64,000 nucleotides of DNA, from assembly GCA_037127315.1 (NCBI GenBank), contig JBBBDQ010000192.1, positions 310,001 through 374,000 on the forward strand, in the 5' to 3' direction. The DNA comes from Ascarosepion bandense (taxonomy: Eukaryota; Mollusca; Cephalopoda; Sepiida; Sepiidae). Numbering within the stretch: the first letter of the stretch is position 1; each line of letters starts with the position of its first letter. Positions 53,990-63,507 of the stretch are shown in pieces. Position numbers and translations under genes: made by a program. Below the pieces are notes generated by a model. It saw only the letters and a program-made list of their open reading frames with translations. It was not told the DNA's origin and did no database searches.

Positions 53990-55080
53990 AGAATTCGGGC
54001 CCACAAAATACAGCACAAATTTCAAGAAAAGACAATGCAATAAGAAATGTTGTATAAAAATATGAAAATATTGCATTTGACAACATATATACAGTATAAA
54101 CAATTTGTACAATTCTGTGTATCTTCTGTTTGATAGAAGAGTGTCTTTTGGATTTTAGTGAATATTGGTTGAATATAAAAGTGTCTGTTTTGAGTTTGTA
54201 ATTAAACAGAGTAGTAGCACAAACTTTATTTCCTTTTTTCGTATCAGCCGCTAAGTAGGTGGAAAAGAAAAGTGCTTCAAATTGTGTTGAAAAGGAGTAT
54301 GAATGAGAATTCCCGAAGAGAGAGAGAGAGAGTCAAATGGAGATAGCAGTAATTGGTAGAATGTGTGTGCAAAGCGATGAATCAGTCTACTTAACTGGGT
54401 TACTTCTTTCTGGTTGATGAGAGATGTGAAAAGTTTTACGGCCGTTGCAGGTGTCTTGTTTCTCTCTTTCTTCTTCGCATGCGACGGATTTGTTTGTCGG
54501 CACTGGTCTCTTTGATGTCGGCGCCTATCGGACTGTGTGTATCTGAAACTGCGCCTTTCGGGCTTGACTGGCGTGGCTGACTTTCCTCTGACTGACAAAT
54601 CGACTGCTTGCTTAAGTGATGGAACCACCGACTGCTGTCTCTCACTGACACTCTGATTGACTGACTGTGACCGGTCAGGGAACCTCCTTAAATATCGAAA
54701 TCTCATCACGTGATAGGCTCCCAGGTCGTTTGTTTCTTTAGCTGTGAAAAAAAAACATTTCTCTGACGTTATTTAAATTTTTCGATTTGTCAACCAACCA
54801 GGATCCTGAGTATCGCTTTTCACATTGACTTGTAAAAAAGAAAAGCTTTTAGCCGTTTGAATCTTTTCTTGTGGGTGTGCAACTTTACTTTGGATTTTCC
54901 CCAAATGTTAGTCGTTTGAATTTTACTTTGGGTTTTTTCCAAATTGTAGTGGTTTGAATCCGATTTTGCGGGTGTGCAATTTATTTTATGTTTTTTTTTT
55001 GTTTTTTTAAGTTGATTGATGGATGATATAGGATTTGTATCTTATGCATGAGTTTTTATTTTCTGTAACACCTTGTTTAG
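53990..55080 (-). repeat. LTR-like insert in Gypsy C, family L copy 3
   Basis: Minus-strand sequence starts about 55078 (TGTTACAGAAAAT). It carries the family L head (near 54840-55050: GTGTGCAATTTA, TCCGATTTTGCGGG) and a region matching 20150-20305. It then has TATA-like TATTTAAGG near 54690 and AATAAAGTTTGTGC near 54220, and ends near 54000. Frames at 54251-54709 are low-complexity and not credible genes. It separates gag from protease. Confidence 0.6.
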
Positions 55081-55099
55081 AGAAGGAAGAATGAGGAAA

Positions 55100-56206
55100 G
55101 GATTTACTTTTTTTTTGTTTGTTTGTAGCAAAAATGCGGTTGAAGGGAGTTTCTTTCTTCCCGTTTTCTTTTTAGGATTCGGCAGTCGGATATGATGTGA
55201 CTATCCTTCTTACAGTAGGCACAATAAATTTAAACAAAATTTTAGGTGTATCTCTTATTTTTTTGTGTATACAATTTCTACGAGATACATTATGAGGGTG
55301 AGATACCGACAGTGTTTGTGCATTTATGTGAAAGCCTCATTGGTTTTTGTTTATATTAACTTTTTCAAAACTCTTCTTGTGAGTTAGACTACAGCTATCT
55401 GCTATTACTGCGTCCTCATTAATCGTTTCTACATTTTTTATCATCGAGATGTGTTAGAATCTCCTGGGAAATGCATTGTTTAAATTCTTCAATAAGAATG
55501 TGTTGGCGTAACTCATCATAATCATCATTTATTTTTTCCCCCCAACCCATCTATCAAACAGATCTTTCTTTCTAGCGAACTCAATGTTGTCTGTCTTTCA
55601 AATCTTTTATAATTCCGGAATTTTTACCTATATGCCTCTGGTACTAATTCGCATGCATTTAATATGGCATTTTTTTTATTTTTTCATAATCTGTGACCTC
55701 TTCAGTACTAAGAGCCGACTATATATCAGCAGCTCTTCTGACCAAAACAATCCTAAATTTGTTGCAATTTTTTCAAAATGAGGAAAATATTTTTCCACTT
55801 TTTTCTCATAAAACTGAGGTACTAGTTTGATATAACTTCCTACATCAAATGCTACACATAAGGAAGAATTATTGGAATTTTGACTTCTATTTTCTGGTTG
55901 TAATTTTAATTTTTCTAGCTCTATTTCAGCTTAGATTTTTAATCTTTCCATTTTTATTTTTTCTTGCATCTCTAATTTCTTTATTTCTGATTGAAAACGT
56001 AAACTACTTTGGTCGTCTTTTTCGTCTATATTACATGAGTTTATTAGTTCTTTAGCTACAATACTTTTTATTTCTACTTTTTTCATTGATGGGTTTTTAT
56101 TTAACCTGAAATAGTCTGCAGTTTGTAATAACTCCGATTTCTGTAAAACTTCGACTGTTTCGCCCAGATCGGCTAAACTTAAAACATTTTCCACAGAAAA
56201 AGGCAT
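55100..56206 (-). pseudogene. Gypsy C gag
   Basis: Starts MPFSVENVLSLADLGETVEV at 56206, with a helical charged segment (QSEIKKLEMQEKIKMERLKI). After a break it reads YIKLVPQFYEKKVEKYFPHF near 55.81 kb, a NACELVPEAYR segment near 55.65 kb and a CCHC knuckle CAYCKKDSHIISDC at 55182-55223. This order (N-terminal acidic head, coiled segment, LVP-F-E..V..YF..FE capsid motif, knuckle) is that of Gmr1-like Gag. Interrupted by several frameshifts. Confidence 0.8.
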
Positions 56207-56324
56207 GTTTGATTTGTTTATATATGTATATCTTTATGAAAAATAATTCACTAAATATATTTTCTTTTTTTTTTCTTTTTTTTCGCAAATTACGTCTATT
56301 GTTTTTTGTTTGTTTTGTTTTTAC

Positions 56325-56400
56325 GATATTATCGAGTTAGACGAGCCACCAATTTTTATTACTTTTTTTATATATTATCGAGTTGGACGAGCCCCCAATT
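56325..56400 (-). promoter_or_regulatory. primer-binding site region, duplicated leader
   Basis: Minus strand TGGGGGCTCGTCC at 56385-56397, three to four bases inside the LTR end. It equals the first 13 bases of the well-known tRNA-Pro primer-binding site. A diverged second copy of the same stretch (GTGGCTCGTCTAACTCGATA) lies about 45 bp further in. Confidence 0.75.
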
Positions 56401-56401
56401 T

Positions 56402-57137
56402 TGTTATAGTTGTAATAACAGAAAAAATGATTGACTAAAACACAAAGCTAAATCACAGACAAATATTTAATTTACAAAAAACACAATATAATAGTATTTA
56501 CAAATATGCAATTTCTGCATTCAGAACAGTTTGCAACTGACAAGTGTTACGAGGAGAGAAGGGGAAGGTAAGGAGTCAAGTATCTTCACCACATTAGGCT
56601 AGCAAGTATTCTAAGTACTATTTTTGGAAATCCTCAAATGTGTATATAAAGAATAAATTTTAGTTTGATCAATGAGTCAAAAATTCTATTTACCGGACTT
56701 GTTCTATAAGGTTCTCTTTTGGGTTTGTGTTGGTCAGCAACTTTTCGTAGAGATTCTTTCGGCTGGATGTAATATCCACAAATCATGCCGGAGTTGATAA
56801 TGTCAGCAAATTCTTTTAACAACTGACTACTCTTTTCCCCAAACCTACTTTATAGGGGCTAGCACCTAATTTCCATATTTCTCGAATCATCTCGAATTAT
56901 CTAGATCTTTCCCGAATTTTCTGGAATGATCTAGAATCTTCCAAACGTTCTATTTCTAATTTCTCAATTTAACAACTACTTCATGAATTAAATCTTTTTG
57001 TAATAACAAGTAGGACTCAGTAGAATCCATTACGATAGATTTTAACCTTTTGTGGACTTTATTATAATTTTTTATATAAATGCATTCTCTTAACACTATC
57101 TAGTAACCATTTCGAACGGGCGTCCTACACTGTAACA
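56402..57137 (-). repeat. 5' LTR of Gypsy C
   Basis: 736 bp with TGTTACAG...TATAACA ends on the element strand (TGTTA/TAACA inverted termini). TATA-like CCTATAAAGTAGG near 56850 and an AATAAATTTTA (plus-strand) region inside. Followed by the primer-binding site. Confidence 0.8.
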
Positions 57138-57149
57138 AGAGAATATAGC

Positions 57150-57198
<49 letters not shown>
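57150..57198. repeat. (TA)n microsatellite
   Basis: Uninterrupted TA run at the 3' end of the following LINE. Confidence 0.95.
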
Positions 57199-57201
<3 letters not shown>

Positions 57202-57205
57202 CGTT

Positions 57206-57700
57206 TCATCCAAAGCAAAGCATTATTGCCACTGGTGCAAGGCATGTCAGAGAATGGTCAAGAGTAGGAAGAAAATACTGGTGTGAATAGAGTTGCATGT
57301 GAGTAGAGTGAACAATAAAGAAGAAAAAATTCAGGCGTGTTAAGAAAAGGATAAGAGAAGTATGGGTGTCAAGGGGATAAGAGATGACAATTGGCGTTGC
57401 ATTTAAAAACTTGGATATTGTAGCTATCAAGGAAGCAAGTATTCGGAAGGGAATTCAACAGGCGGGAAGTGCGAGAAAAGAAGCTACGAGATTAGAAGTG
57501 GCGGATGCATTTGGCTGTTTTGACTGTAAAAGAATTGGACATTGTTGCCAGTCTGGTTGTTCGGGTAAATTCTTGTAGAGGAGACACCAGGGAGCAAAAG
57601 CCATTAAAATATTTATATAAGAGTCAGAGGGAAGCCACATCCCGTTGGTGAGAAATTAGCTGGAGTTGAGCTGTCAGGTCGAGATCGATTACATTGCAGA
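57206..57700 (-). pseudogene. Jockey/CR1-type LINE C-terminal region
   Basis: Broken frames (57455-57640 and 57206-57430) carry a YINILMAFAPWCLLYKNLPE segment and the ATSNLVASFLALPAC ending that is shared with the 11.7-12.0 kb copy. It is a region after RT with no catalytic role. Confidence 0.65.
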
Positions 57701-58684
57701 TTCTCTTCTGGAGCCTGTTAAGAACCCCAAGATGAATAACAGGGATGCCTGACCAGATGTGACAACAGTATTCAATGCATGGGCGGATGGTTTATTTGTA
57801 TATGTGCAAGATAGGCGAGAAAAACTTTCTGGCACGACACAGTGACCCAAATTGCCTAACAGTAGATCTAGCTATTGATTCAATGTAGTCGTTCTACTTG
57901 AGGTCGGCTGAGAGAATGAGGCCGAGGAGGCGCAGTGTATTGCTTTCGAAGAGACTATCTTGATCCATGCTGATGGAAGTCAGGAAGGACTGTCTATGAT
58001 GATTGACGGATACCAGCTTCGTTTTGGAAGCATGAACGTTTACGAGCCATTTCTTACCCCAGTCCACCACAGATTAGAGGTGCTTCTCAAGATCAGCAGC
58101 AAGGTTATCTTTGCCCGCCTTGGCAGATTTCTGATGCGGGAGTAAATGGTGGTGTAGTCAGCGTAAATTCCTACTTGAGATTTTATGACATCAGGGAGAT
58201 CGTTGATGCAGATCAGAAAGAGCGTCGGGCCTAGGATGGAGCCCTGGGGTACACTCGCGTTCGTGTGATAGGATCTGGAGGCGTGCCCGTCCAAGGCAAT
58301 CTACATTACATGGTTTGTTATGAACGATTGGATCAACCCAAGTCCAGTGATACCATAACCTTGTAGCTTGCGCAGAAGGCCGGTGTATCAGACCTTATTA
58401 AATGCTTTGGAGATATCCAGGGCAACAGCTCGAGCCACAGAAGAGTACTTCCAGCAGGCAGACAAACAGGAAGCAGAGAGACAGTATTCATAGAGTTTAG
58501 AGAGGACAGAGGCGAGTTCAGCGTCAAATTTCTTCAGGACAATGACCGGGATTCCCTCGCCTCCGCTTGCCTTATGGGGGTCAAGTTTTGAAATTATCTT
58601 AAAGACCAGAGAAGGGATTATGTAAACATCTCTCAGTTGAGCCTCAGTTCTAAGAAGAAAGTCGGGTGCGGATACTCCAAACAA
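57701..58684 (-). pseudogene. Jockey/CR1-type LINE reverse transcriptase
   Basis: 58388-58684 reads VFKIISKLDPHKASGGEGIP and, after a gap, VARAVALDISKAFNKV (motif A, catalytic Asp in LDIS). 58040-58294 reads [20 protein letters not shown] and [14 protein letters not shown]. The catalytic Y-A-D-D box reads Y-A-D-Y, so the second Asp is lost. The thumb continues in broken frames to about 57.7 kb. Confidence 0.85.
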
Positions 58685-58879
58685 GTCAAATGTGGAGTTG
58701 GAGGAGAATCTGCGAGTAAAGTACTCGTCCTTCTCCGCAGTGACTGATTAAAGGAGGGATAGAGGATTTGCTGTTGTTCAGCACACATTTGCAATGCCGC
58801 CAGTAATTTTTGGAACCGAACCTGCGGTTCATTCTTACACTGCTTCATTTTCTCAGCAAACAACACCTTAGAGTTATTT

Positions 58880-59618
58880 AAGATCTTTTTACACTCATTA
58901 CGAGCAGAGGCAAATAGGCGCCTATTATGATCAGACGCGTGGCTCCAATATAGCCGGAAGAAGTAATTCCTGTAAACAATGGCAGCAGAGCAGGCAGGTG
59001 AGAATCAGGGAGACGAATGAGGTTTAAGATGGAACTTCTTGACCGGGATGAAATCATCAAAGCCAGCTTTCACCCAGGAAGAGACCTCAGAAGAACAGTC
59101 CTCAACGGAGAGGCTAAACACTTTTTCCCAAGGGACGTCAAATAGAAAATCGCGGAACGAATACCAGTTTGTTCTTTAGTAAGAAATTCTGTTGATAGAA
59201 AGTTCCTGGGGGAGGAACAAATATTAATGGAAACGACAGCATGATCGGAGTTTCCAAGAGGGCGAAGCTGCAATGCTTGGCAAGAGTCAAAGACAGAGCT
59301 GAAGCAGAGATCTAGCAGAGAAGCGTGTCCTATTGGGATACTGGGGAAGCGCGTGGAGAAATCTACGACTTACGTAAGAGATTGAATAATTGCAAAGTTC
59401 ATGGCATGAATGCCAGCAGGATCGTTGAGAGAATTTTCTAGCCACTTGGCATGGTGGGCATTAAAATCACCGAATACAAATATGTTAGCGAATGGGTGGG
59501 AGTAAGTAGCCTTATCTATATTGTCAGAGATACTTTCTAGCAGGGAGTATTCGGAAGAGGAAGGAGAACAGTACAGAAAGAAAAAAGAAAAGTAAAGATA
59601 GCTAATCGATTTTAGAAA

Positions 59619-59626
<8 letters not shown>
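58880..59626 (-). pseudogene. Jockey/CR1-type LINE endonuclease fragment
   Basis: Reads FANIFVFGDFNAHHAKWLEN (GDFN catalytic box), DPAGIHAMNFAIIQSLT, a DFSTRFPSIP-like segment near 59.35 kb and LRPLGNSDHAVVSINICSS (SDH catalytic box). The N-terminal part with the TWN and ET boxes is absent; translation upstream runs straight into the TA repeat. Confidence 0.85.

Positions 59627-59674
<48 letters not shown>
59625..59674. repeat. (TA)n microsatellite
   Basis: TA run between the LINE and the ribozyme repeat. Confidence 0.95.
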
Positions 59675-59675
<1 letters not shown>

Positions 59676-59717
59676 TGATGTCAATTCGGTCGGGTTTCCA
59701 TCCTGGCTAGAAGAAAT

Positions 59718-59772
59718 GTCTAACCGTACTGCTGAGCTGTGATACAGCGAAACAGGACTGTCTGCGGATGAC
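59718..59772 (+). ncRNA. hammerhead ribozyme motif, copy 1
   Basis: Stem I: outer GTC (59718-59720) with GAC (59770-59772), internal loop TAA/AT, inner CCGTA (59724-59728) with TGCGG (59763-59767). Core CTGCTGA (59729-59735; consensus CTGANGA, so A6 reads C). Stem II: GCTGT-GAT-ACAGC (59736-59748), five pairs with the required G-C at its base. Then GAA (59749-59751). Stem III: ACAG-GA-CTGT (59752-59761), and the cleavage-site C at 59762. All conserved positions except A6 are present. The single core change should weaken or abolish cleavage. Confidence 0.8.
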
Positions 59773-60017
59773 TATTTACGCTCTCACACGCCGATTGAGC
59801 ACTATGTAGAAATGGTAGACTTTATAAACAGTAGTTTCTCACGCATTTGCGCATCGTTCATTCACTTATGAATTTGAACATTCTCGGCTACTGGCGCGTG
59901 TTTACATTGTGTATATAACACGCTGAAATCCGCCTTCCACTACCAAGTGTCCATAACTTAGAATCGCCGACTGATGTCAATTCGGTCGAGTTTCAATCCT
60001 GGTTAGAAGGAATCTGT
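59773..60017 (+). other. retrozyme unit body
   Basis: Non-coding spacer between the hammerheads, no ORF. Confidence 0.6.
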
Positions 60018-60069
60018 GTCTAACCGTACTGATTAGCTGTGATACAGCAAAACAGGACTATCTGCTGAT

Positions 60070-60072
<3 letters not shown>
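60018..60072 (+). ncRNA. hammerhead ribozyme motif, copy 2
   Basis: Same architecture exactly 300 nt downstream: outer GTC/GAC, inner CCGTA/TGCTG (one mismatch), core CTGATTA (G8 reads T), identical stem II GCTGT-GAT-ACAGC and AAA where GAA is required (G12 reads A). Stem III is ACAG-GA-CTAT (one mismatch), with cleavage-site C at 60062. It has A6 intact where copy 1 does not, and copy 1 has G8 and G12 intact where this one does not. Each copy is independently damaged. Confidence 0.8.

Positions 60073-60110
<38 letters not shown>
60073..60110. repeat. (TA)n microsatellite
   Basis: TA run immediately after the second hammerhead. Confidence 0.95.
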
Positions 60111-60114
<4 letters not shown>

Positions 60115-60404
60115 GAACATTATATAGTCTGAAGAAAAGATTTCAATAAATAATCAATTTTTACCAGAATTGTTTTCATTTTTTTTTTTAATTCTAATAG
60201 TTTATAAAATTACAAGTTAAAAAAAAATTCTACAAAGCCTTGCTGCGGTTAAGTTAAGTCATTAAGTGAAGACTATATTTAGTAATCGAAAAGTGAACAG
60301 TTTAATTCAAATCATCCAACCAATAGATTTTTAAAATAATTTTTAATTTTTTTTTTTTTGTATAGAAAGTTTTTTTTTATAAGTATGGTATTTTCTATGT
60401 TATA
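60111..60404. other. unassigned AT-rich sequence
   Basis: No feature beyond T and A runs. Confidence 0.3.
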
Positions 60405-61415
60405 TTCAAAGGTCACGTGTTTCATGGTTTCTCCCGATGACAGAAAAAATTGGACAATTATGTCAATTCTGGCCAACCATACTTAGCTGTCATCTGATAT
60501 CTGACTGTCGTCCATCATTCGCACCGTGTCCAATTCGCATTTCAGTGATTAAGAAATACTTTTATTCTAAATGTCATGCTATAAACTAGTAACAAATCAA
60601 GAAAGATTTCGCTAACAAAGTGTAAATATTTTCTAACCAATGAAAAGAGAGCGATCTACAAGAAATGACAAATTGAAATTTCAATAACTAGTGTCATGTT
60701 TTTCCCCGCCCAAAAAGGAATTTGCGTTTTGATTAGATCGCGTGACCGAGCTGGCCTATTTATTAACGTCCCCAGTCAGAGAAACATGGGAAAGAGAGAA
60801 AAACAGTGACCACGCGTCTTAATAACGCCGGTGTCAAATTACACGCTAATACATTATCAGTCTCTAATGACAACTCAGATTTTCAAGGACTCTATTCAAC
60901 GGTTAAAGCTAAGTACCTAAAATATCTTTTATTTTGAATTTAACTGTAATACTTTTGTGTAAAGAACGAACTCTCTTAATTGGAAATTTACTTAGTGTCT
61001 GATAATTTAATATGAACATTTTCTCTTTTAATTATTCATCGAATCTGCAAACCTTTAATGTGTGATTACTTATCTTGAAACAAACTACTGACATTTACAA
61101 CTGTGTAAATTTGTAAATAAATTCCTTATCTTGTGTCGTTAAAATACACAAACGTGTTTCTTCATCATTATATTCTAACTTCAATGTCGATCGCTCAAAA
61201 TTAGCTGAAATTTTGAAAAACTTTTTAAAATTGAAAAATCTTAGATTTCAATCAATATAATTTCTGTTTGAAATACACCACAGTATCTAGTAAATTTAAT
61301 CATTTAGCTTTCAATTAAAGTTAAAATGAAAGCTTCAAGAAAACTTTTTTTATTCTTAAAAATTCAATTTAAAAGTTAGGTATCGAAAATGAATATAGGT
61401 ACCTATTGTTTGCAT
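60405..61415 (+). repeat. dispersed repeat R3, copy 2, carrying an LTR-like insert
   Basis: The ends (60405-60600 and 61235-61410) match the uninterrupted copy at 33885-34440. The middle (about 60600-61180) does not. It has a CCAATGAAA box near 60638 like the family L copy at 27.1 kb, TATA-like CCTATTTATTAA near 60756 and AATAAATTCC near 61118, so it looks like an LTR. Borders are approximate. Confidence 0.55.
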
Positions 61416-61799
61416 ATTGTTACATTCAAGTAACGTTATTGTAAAAATGTAAACGAATTAAATAACAATAAAAATTTTTCACATGCACTTCAATATTCAA
61501 TTTATAGACACTGGAAAAAAGTTGGTGACGCGCAACCAAAGAGGTCACAATGACTTTGATTCCAGTGTCCGCTATAGTAGGTAGGTTTGCAGATTTTACC
61601 CTTGTGGGTGGGTAAATCCAAAGATCTTGCAGACCTCCGGTGATACTACGATTGTGAAGGTAATAAAAGGCTGTTTGAATATCATCTTGCGCCAGATGCC
61701 CGAGAGTGAATCAGAAAAATGGTAATCAAGTGTGACTGCTTTTACATCACTGTTTTATTTTGTGTTTTAAGGGTGTAAAGAGTATTAAATACATGGCTG
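61416..61799. other. unassigned
   Basis: GACACTGGA near 61508 and TCCAGTGTC near 61561 form short inverted ends of a small stretch. Nothing else recognised. Confidence 0.35.
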
Positions 61800-62110
61800 T
61801 CATCTTTGTGTGCTGGATATTACCGTAAAGGTAATTGAGGTATTATGTGCCCAATAACCATGCGCAGCGGCCTGATTTGTTTTGGTGGATCGAGCCGTTT
61901 TTGACATCACGTCGAGTAGTTTTAGCAGGGGACTGGAATGCTGTTTGTGAACCCAATTTAGATTGTATAGTGGAAAGATGAGATGCTAACAACCTGTATG
62001 TGAAGTGGCTTCGAGACTTTATCAGCAAGTTTGATTTTGTCGATTATCGTAATGCATTAAGAAGGTCAGCTCGACTTCGGTGGTGTGTTCTAGCTACTTT
62101 AACCGAGTCA
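61800..62110 (+). pseudogene. Tx1-like LINE endonuclease fragment
   Basis: Broken plus frames read LDITVKVIEV, then RPDLFWWIEPFLTSRRVVLA followed by GDWNAVCEPNLD (catalytic GDWN box), then VKWLRDFISKFDFVDYRNAL. This corresponds to 38.43-38.66 kb of the full-length LINE but is more diverged, so it is likely a third, older subfamily member. Confidence 0.7.
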
Positions 62111-62479
62111 TAGTTTAGAGAGTCAACGTAGACTACCTAAGAAGGTAGCCGAAGTTTTCATTTAATAATTAACATAATTCATAGGATACCCTGCATCATG
62201 CCTTCTTCCAAGTTTAACTCTTCCCAAATGATCTTGTTATTTAACCATCAGTTTAAAGTCTAAATCAGGACGGAAAGGCGACAATTCCCCCATTAGAATT
62301 TTACATAATGTAGGGGAGTCTTGCGCGCCTGTGTCGTGTAAAAGAAGCTGAATTAGTGGCATCTTGATGGCGGTTAGGCATTAGGATATTAGAAATTCGA
62401 AAGTTACCATGAGTGACAACACCCAAAATAGGGTTGCTGAGGATTATTTTGCTTTGAGTTTTTTCTAACAAAGTTAATG
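62111..62479. other. unassigned
   Basis: No feature recognised between the LINE fragment and the mariner relic. Confidence 0.3.
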
Positions 62480-63507
62480 TAACACATCACTCAATAAATC
62501 CGGTCCTAACTAATAAAACAACAACTTCGATGCCTTTTTTGTAGAATGATTTGTCTTTAGCCTCAAAATACGCCTCAGTTTCCGATATCACTTCTTCACT
62601 GGAGCCAAATCTCTTTCCCTGGAGCATTCTTTTGAGGTCTACACACAGCTAGTAGTGTCCATATCTGGAGAATAGAGTGGGTGCGGAAGCAATTCGAAGT
62701 GCAATTCATGTAGTTTTACCATCGTTACGATAGACTTGTGACATGGTGCGTTGGCTTGATAAAAGATCATTTTTTTATTCTTCATTTGTGGCCGTTTTAT
62801 AGCAATTTCTTCCTTCAAACGCACCAATAACGCTATATAATAATCTCTATTGTTGGTTCTTTCTTTCTCAAGGTAATCGATGAACAAAATACCTTGTGCA
62901 TCCCAAAATACGGAGGCCAAAACCTTGCCTGCTGATGTTTGCGTCTTTGGTCGCTTTGGAGGGATTTCACCTGCTGTTGTCCACTCAGTTGACTACCGAT
63001 TTGATTCCGGAGTGAAGTAATGGATCTATGTTTCATCTGTTGTCGCATATTTATGCCGGAACTCCTTCTTGTTGCGTTGAAACAGTTGCAAACAACGCTC
63101 TGAATCGTCGACGCGTTGTTGTTTTTGATCGACTGTGAGCAAATGCGGCACCCACTTTGAACACAGCTTTCTCATTGATAAATAAATGTTCATGCAAAAT
63201 AGTGAATACATTGCCTTGTGATATGTTTAACTCCTCTGCTGTCTCATGTAACTTTAATTCACGATCGGCCAAAACGAGTTTGTGGATTTTCGGCGTTTAC
63301 CGGGACAACTGCCAATTTTGGGCGACCTGAGCGTTCAGCATCATTTGGGTCTGTACGACCGCGTTAAACGTCAACATACTACCTCTTCACCGTTGTTTCC
63401 AACTGAGCAGAGTTCTAGGAACACATCAAGCTATTGTTTTGATTGATCAGTATTTTTCGCATAAGAAAGCAATGCTTTATCAACACACGAAATTCAGATT
63501 CTTTCAT
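62480..63507 (-). pseudogene. mariner transposase, dead copy
   Basis: Likely start ATG at 63507 (MKESEFRVLIKH). DNA-binding half: near 63.35 kb a DAERSGRPKLAVV linker, then ADRELKLHETAEELNISQGN and a VFTILHEHLF helix-turn-helix (63051-63272). Catalytic half: YATTDETWIHYFTPES-like first Asp near 63.04 kb, VFWDAQGILFIDYLEKE, then KKMIFYQANAPCHKSIVTMV, where the second catalytic Asp of HQDNAPCH reads Ala. LLPHPLYSPDMD holds the third Asp, and the tail DLKRML...EAYFEAKDKSFYKKGIE runs to about 62.5 kb. At least three frameshifts. Terminal inverted repeats not identified. Confidence 0.85.

Larger units (their letters stand above)
50305..57137 (-). mobile_element. Gypsy element C, integrase-first (Gmr1-like) order
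   Basis: Minus-strand LTR element with one LTR (56402-57137), a primer-binding site, gag (about 56.2-55.1 kb), protease (53.9-53.4 kb), integrase (53.4-52.1 kb), then RT and RNase H (about 51.75-50.3 kb). Integrase upstream of RT is the Copia-like order, but the proteins are Gypsy-like. This is the arrangement described for Gmr1-like Ty3/Gypsy elements. It is interrupted by an LTR-like insert (about 54.0-55.08 kb) and an RTE LINE fragment (51842-52085). The 3' LTR is missing. Confidence 0.85.
57199..59626 (-). mobile_element. Jockey/CR1-type LINE, 5'-truncated, broken
   Basis: Minus strand: partial AP endonuclease, RT and C-terminal region with the same 3' end as the copy at 11.5 kb (GCTTTGGATGAAACGT). 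Its 3' tail abuts a TA run rather than poly(A), and its 5' edge also meets a TA run. The first part of the endonuclease is missing. Multiple frameshifts and a lost RT catalytic residue. Confidence 0.85.
59675..60074 (+). mobile_element. retrozyme-like tandem repeat, 300-nt unit
   Basis: About 1.3 copies of a 300-nt unit in direct orientation: 59675-59776 matches 59972-60074 (shared CTGATGTCAATTCGGTCG, TCTAACCGTACTG, AGCTGTGATACAGC). Each copy carries a hammerhead motif, and the predicted cleavage sites (after 59762 and 60062) are exactly 300 nt apart. TA microsatellites flank both ends. Tandem type I hammerheads spaced a few hundred nt apart, with no ORF, are the hallmark of metazoan retrozymes. 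Confidence 0.8.

Noticed and set aside
54251..54709. 150-codon frame rich in Ser, Arg, Gln
   Set aside because: Lies wholly in the LTR-like insert; composition and position fit R/U5 leader sequence, not a gene.
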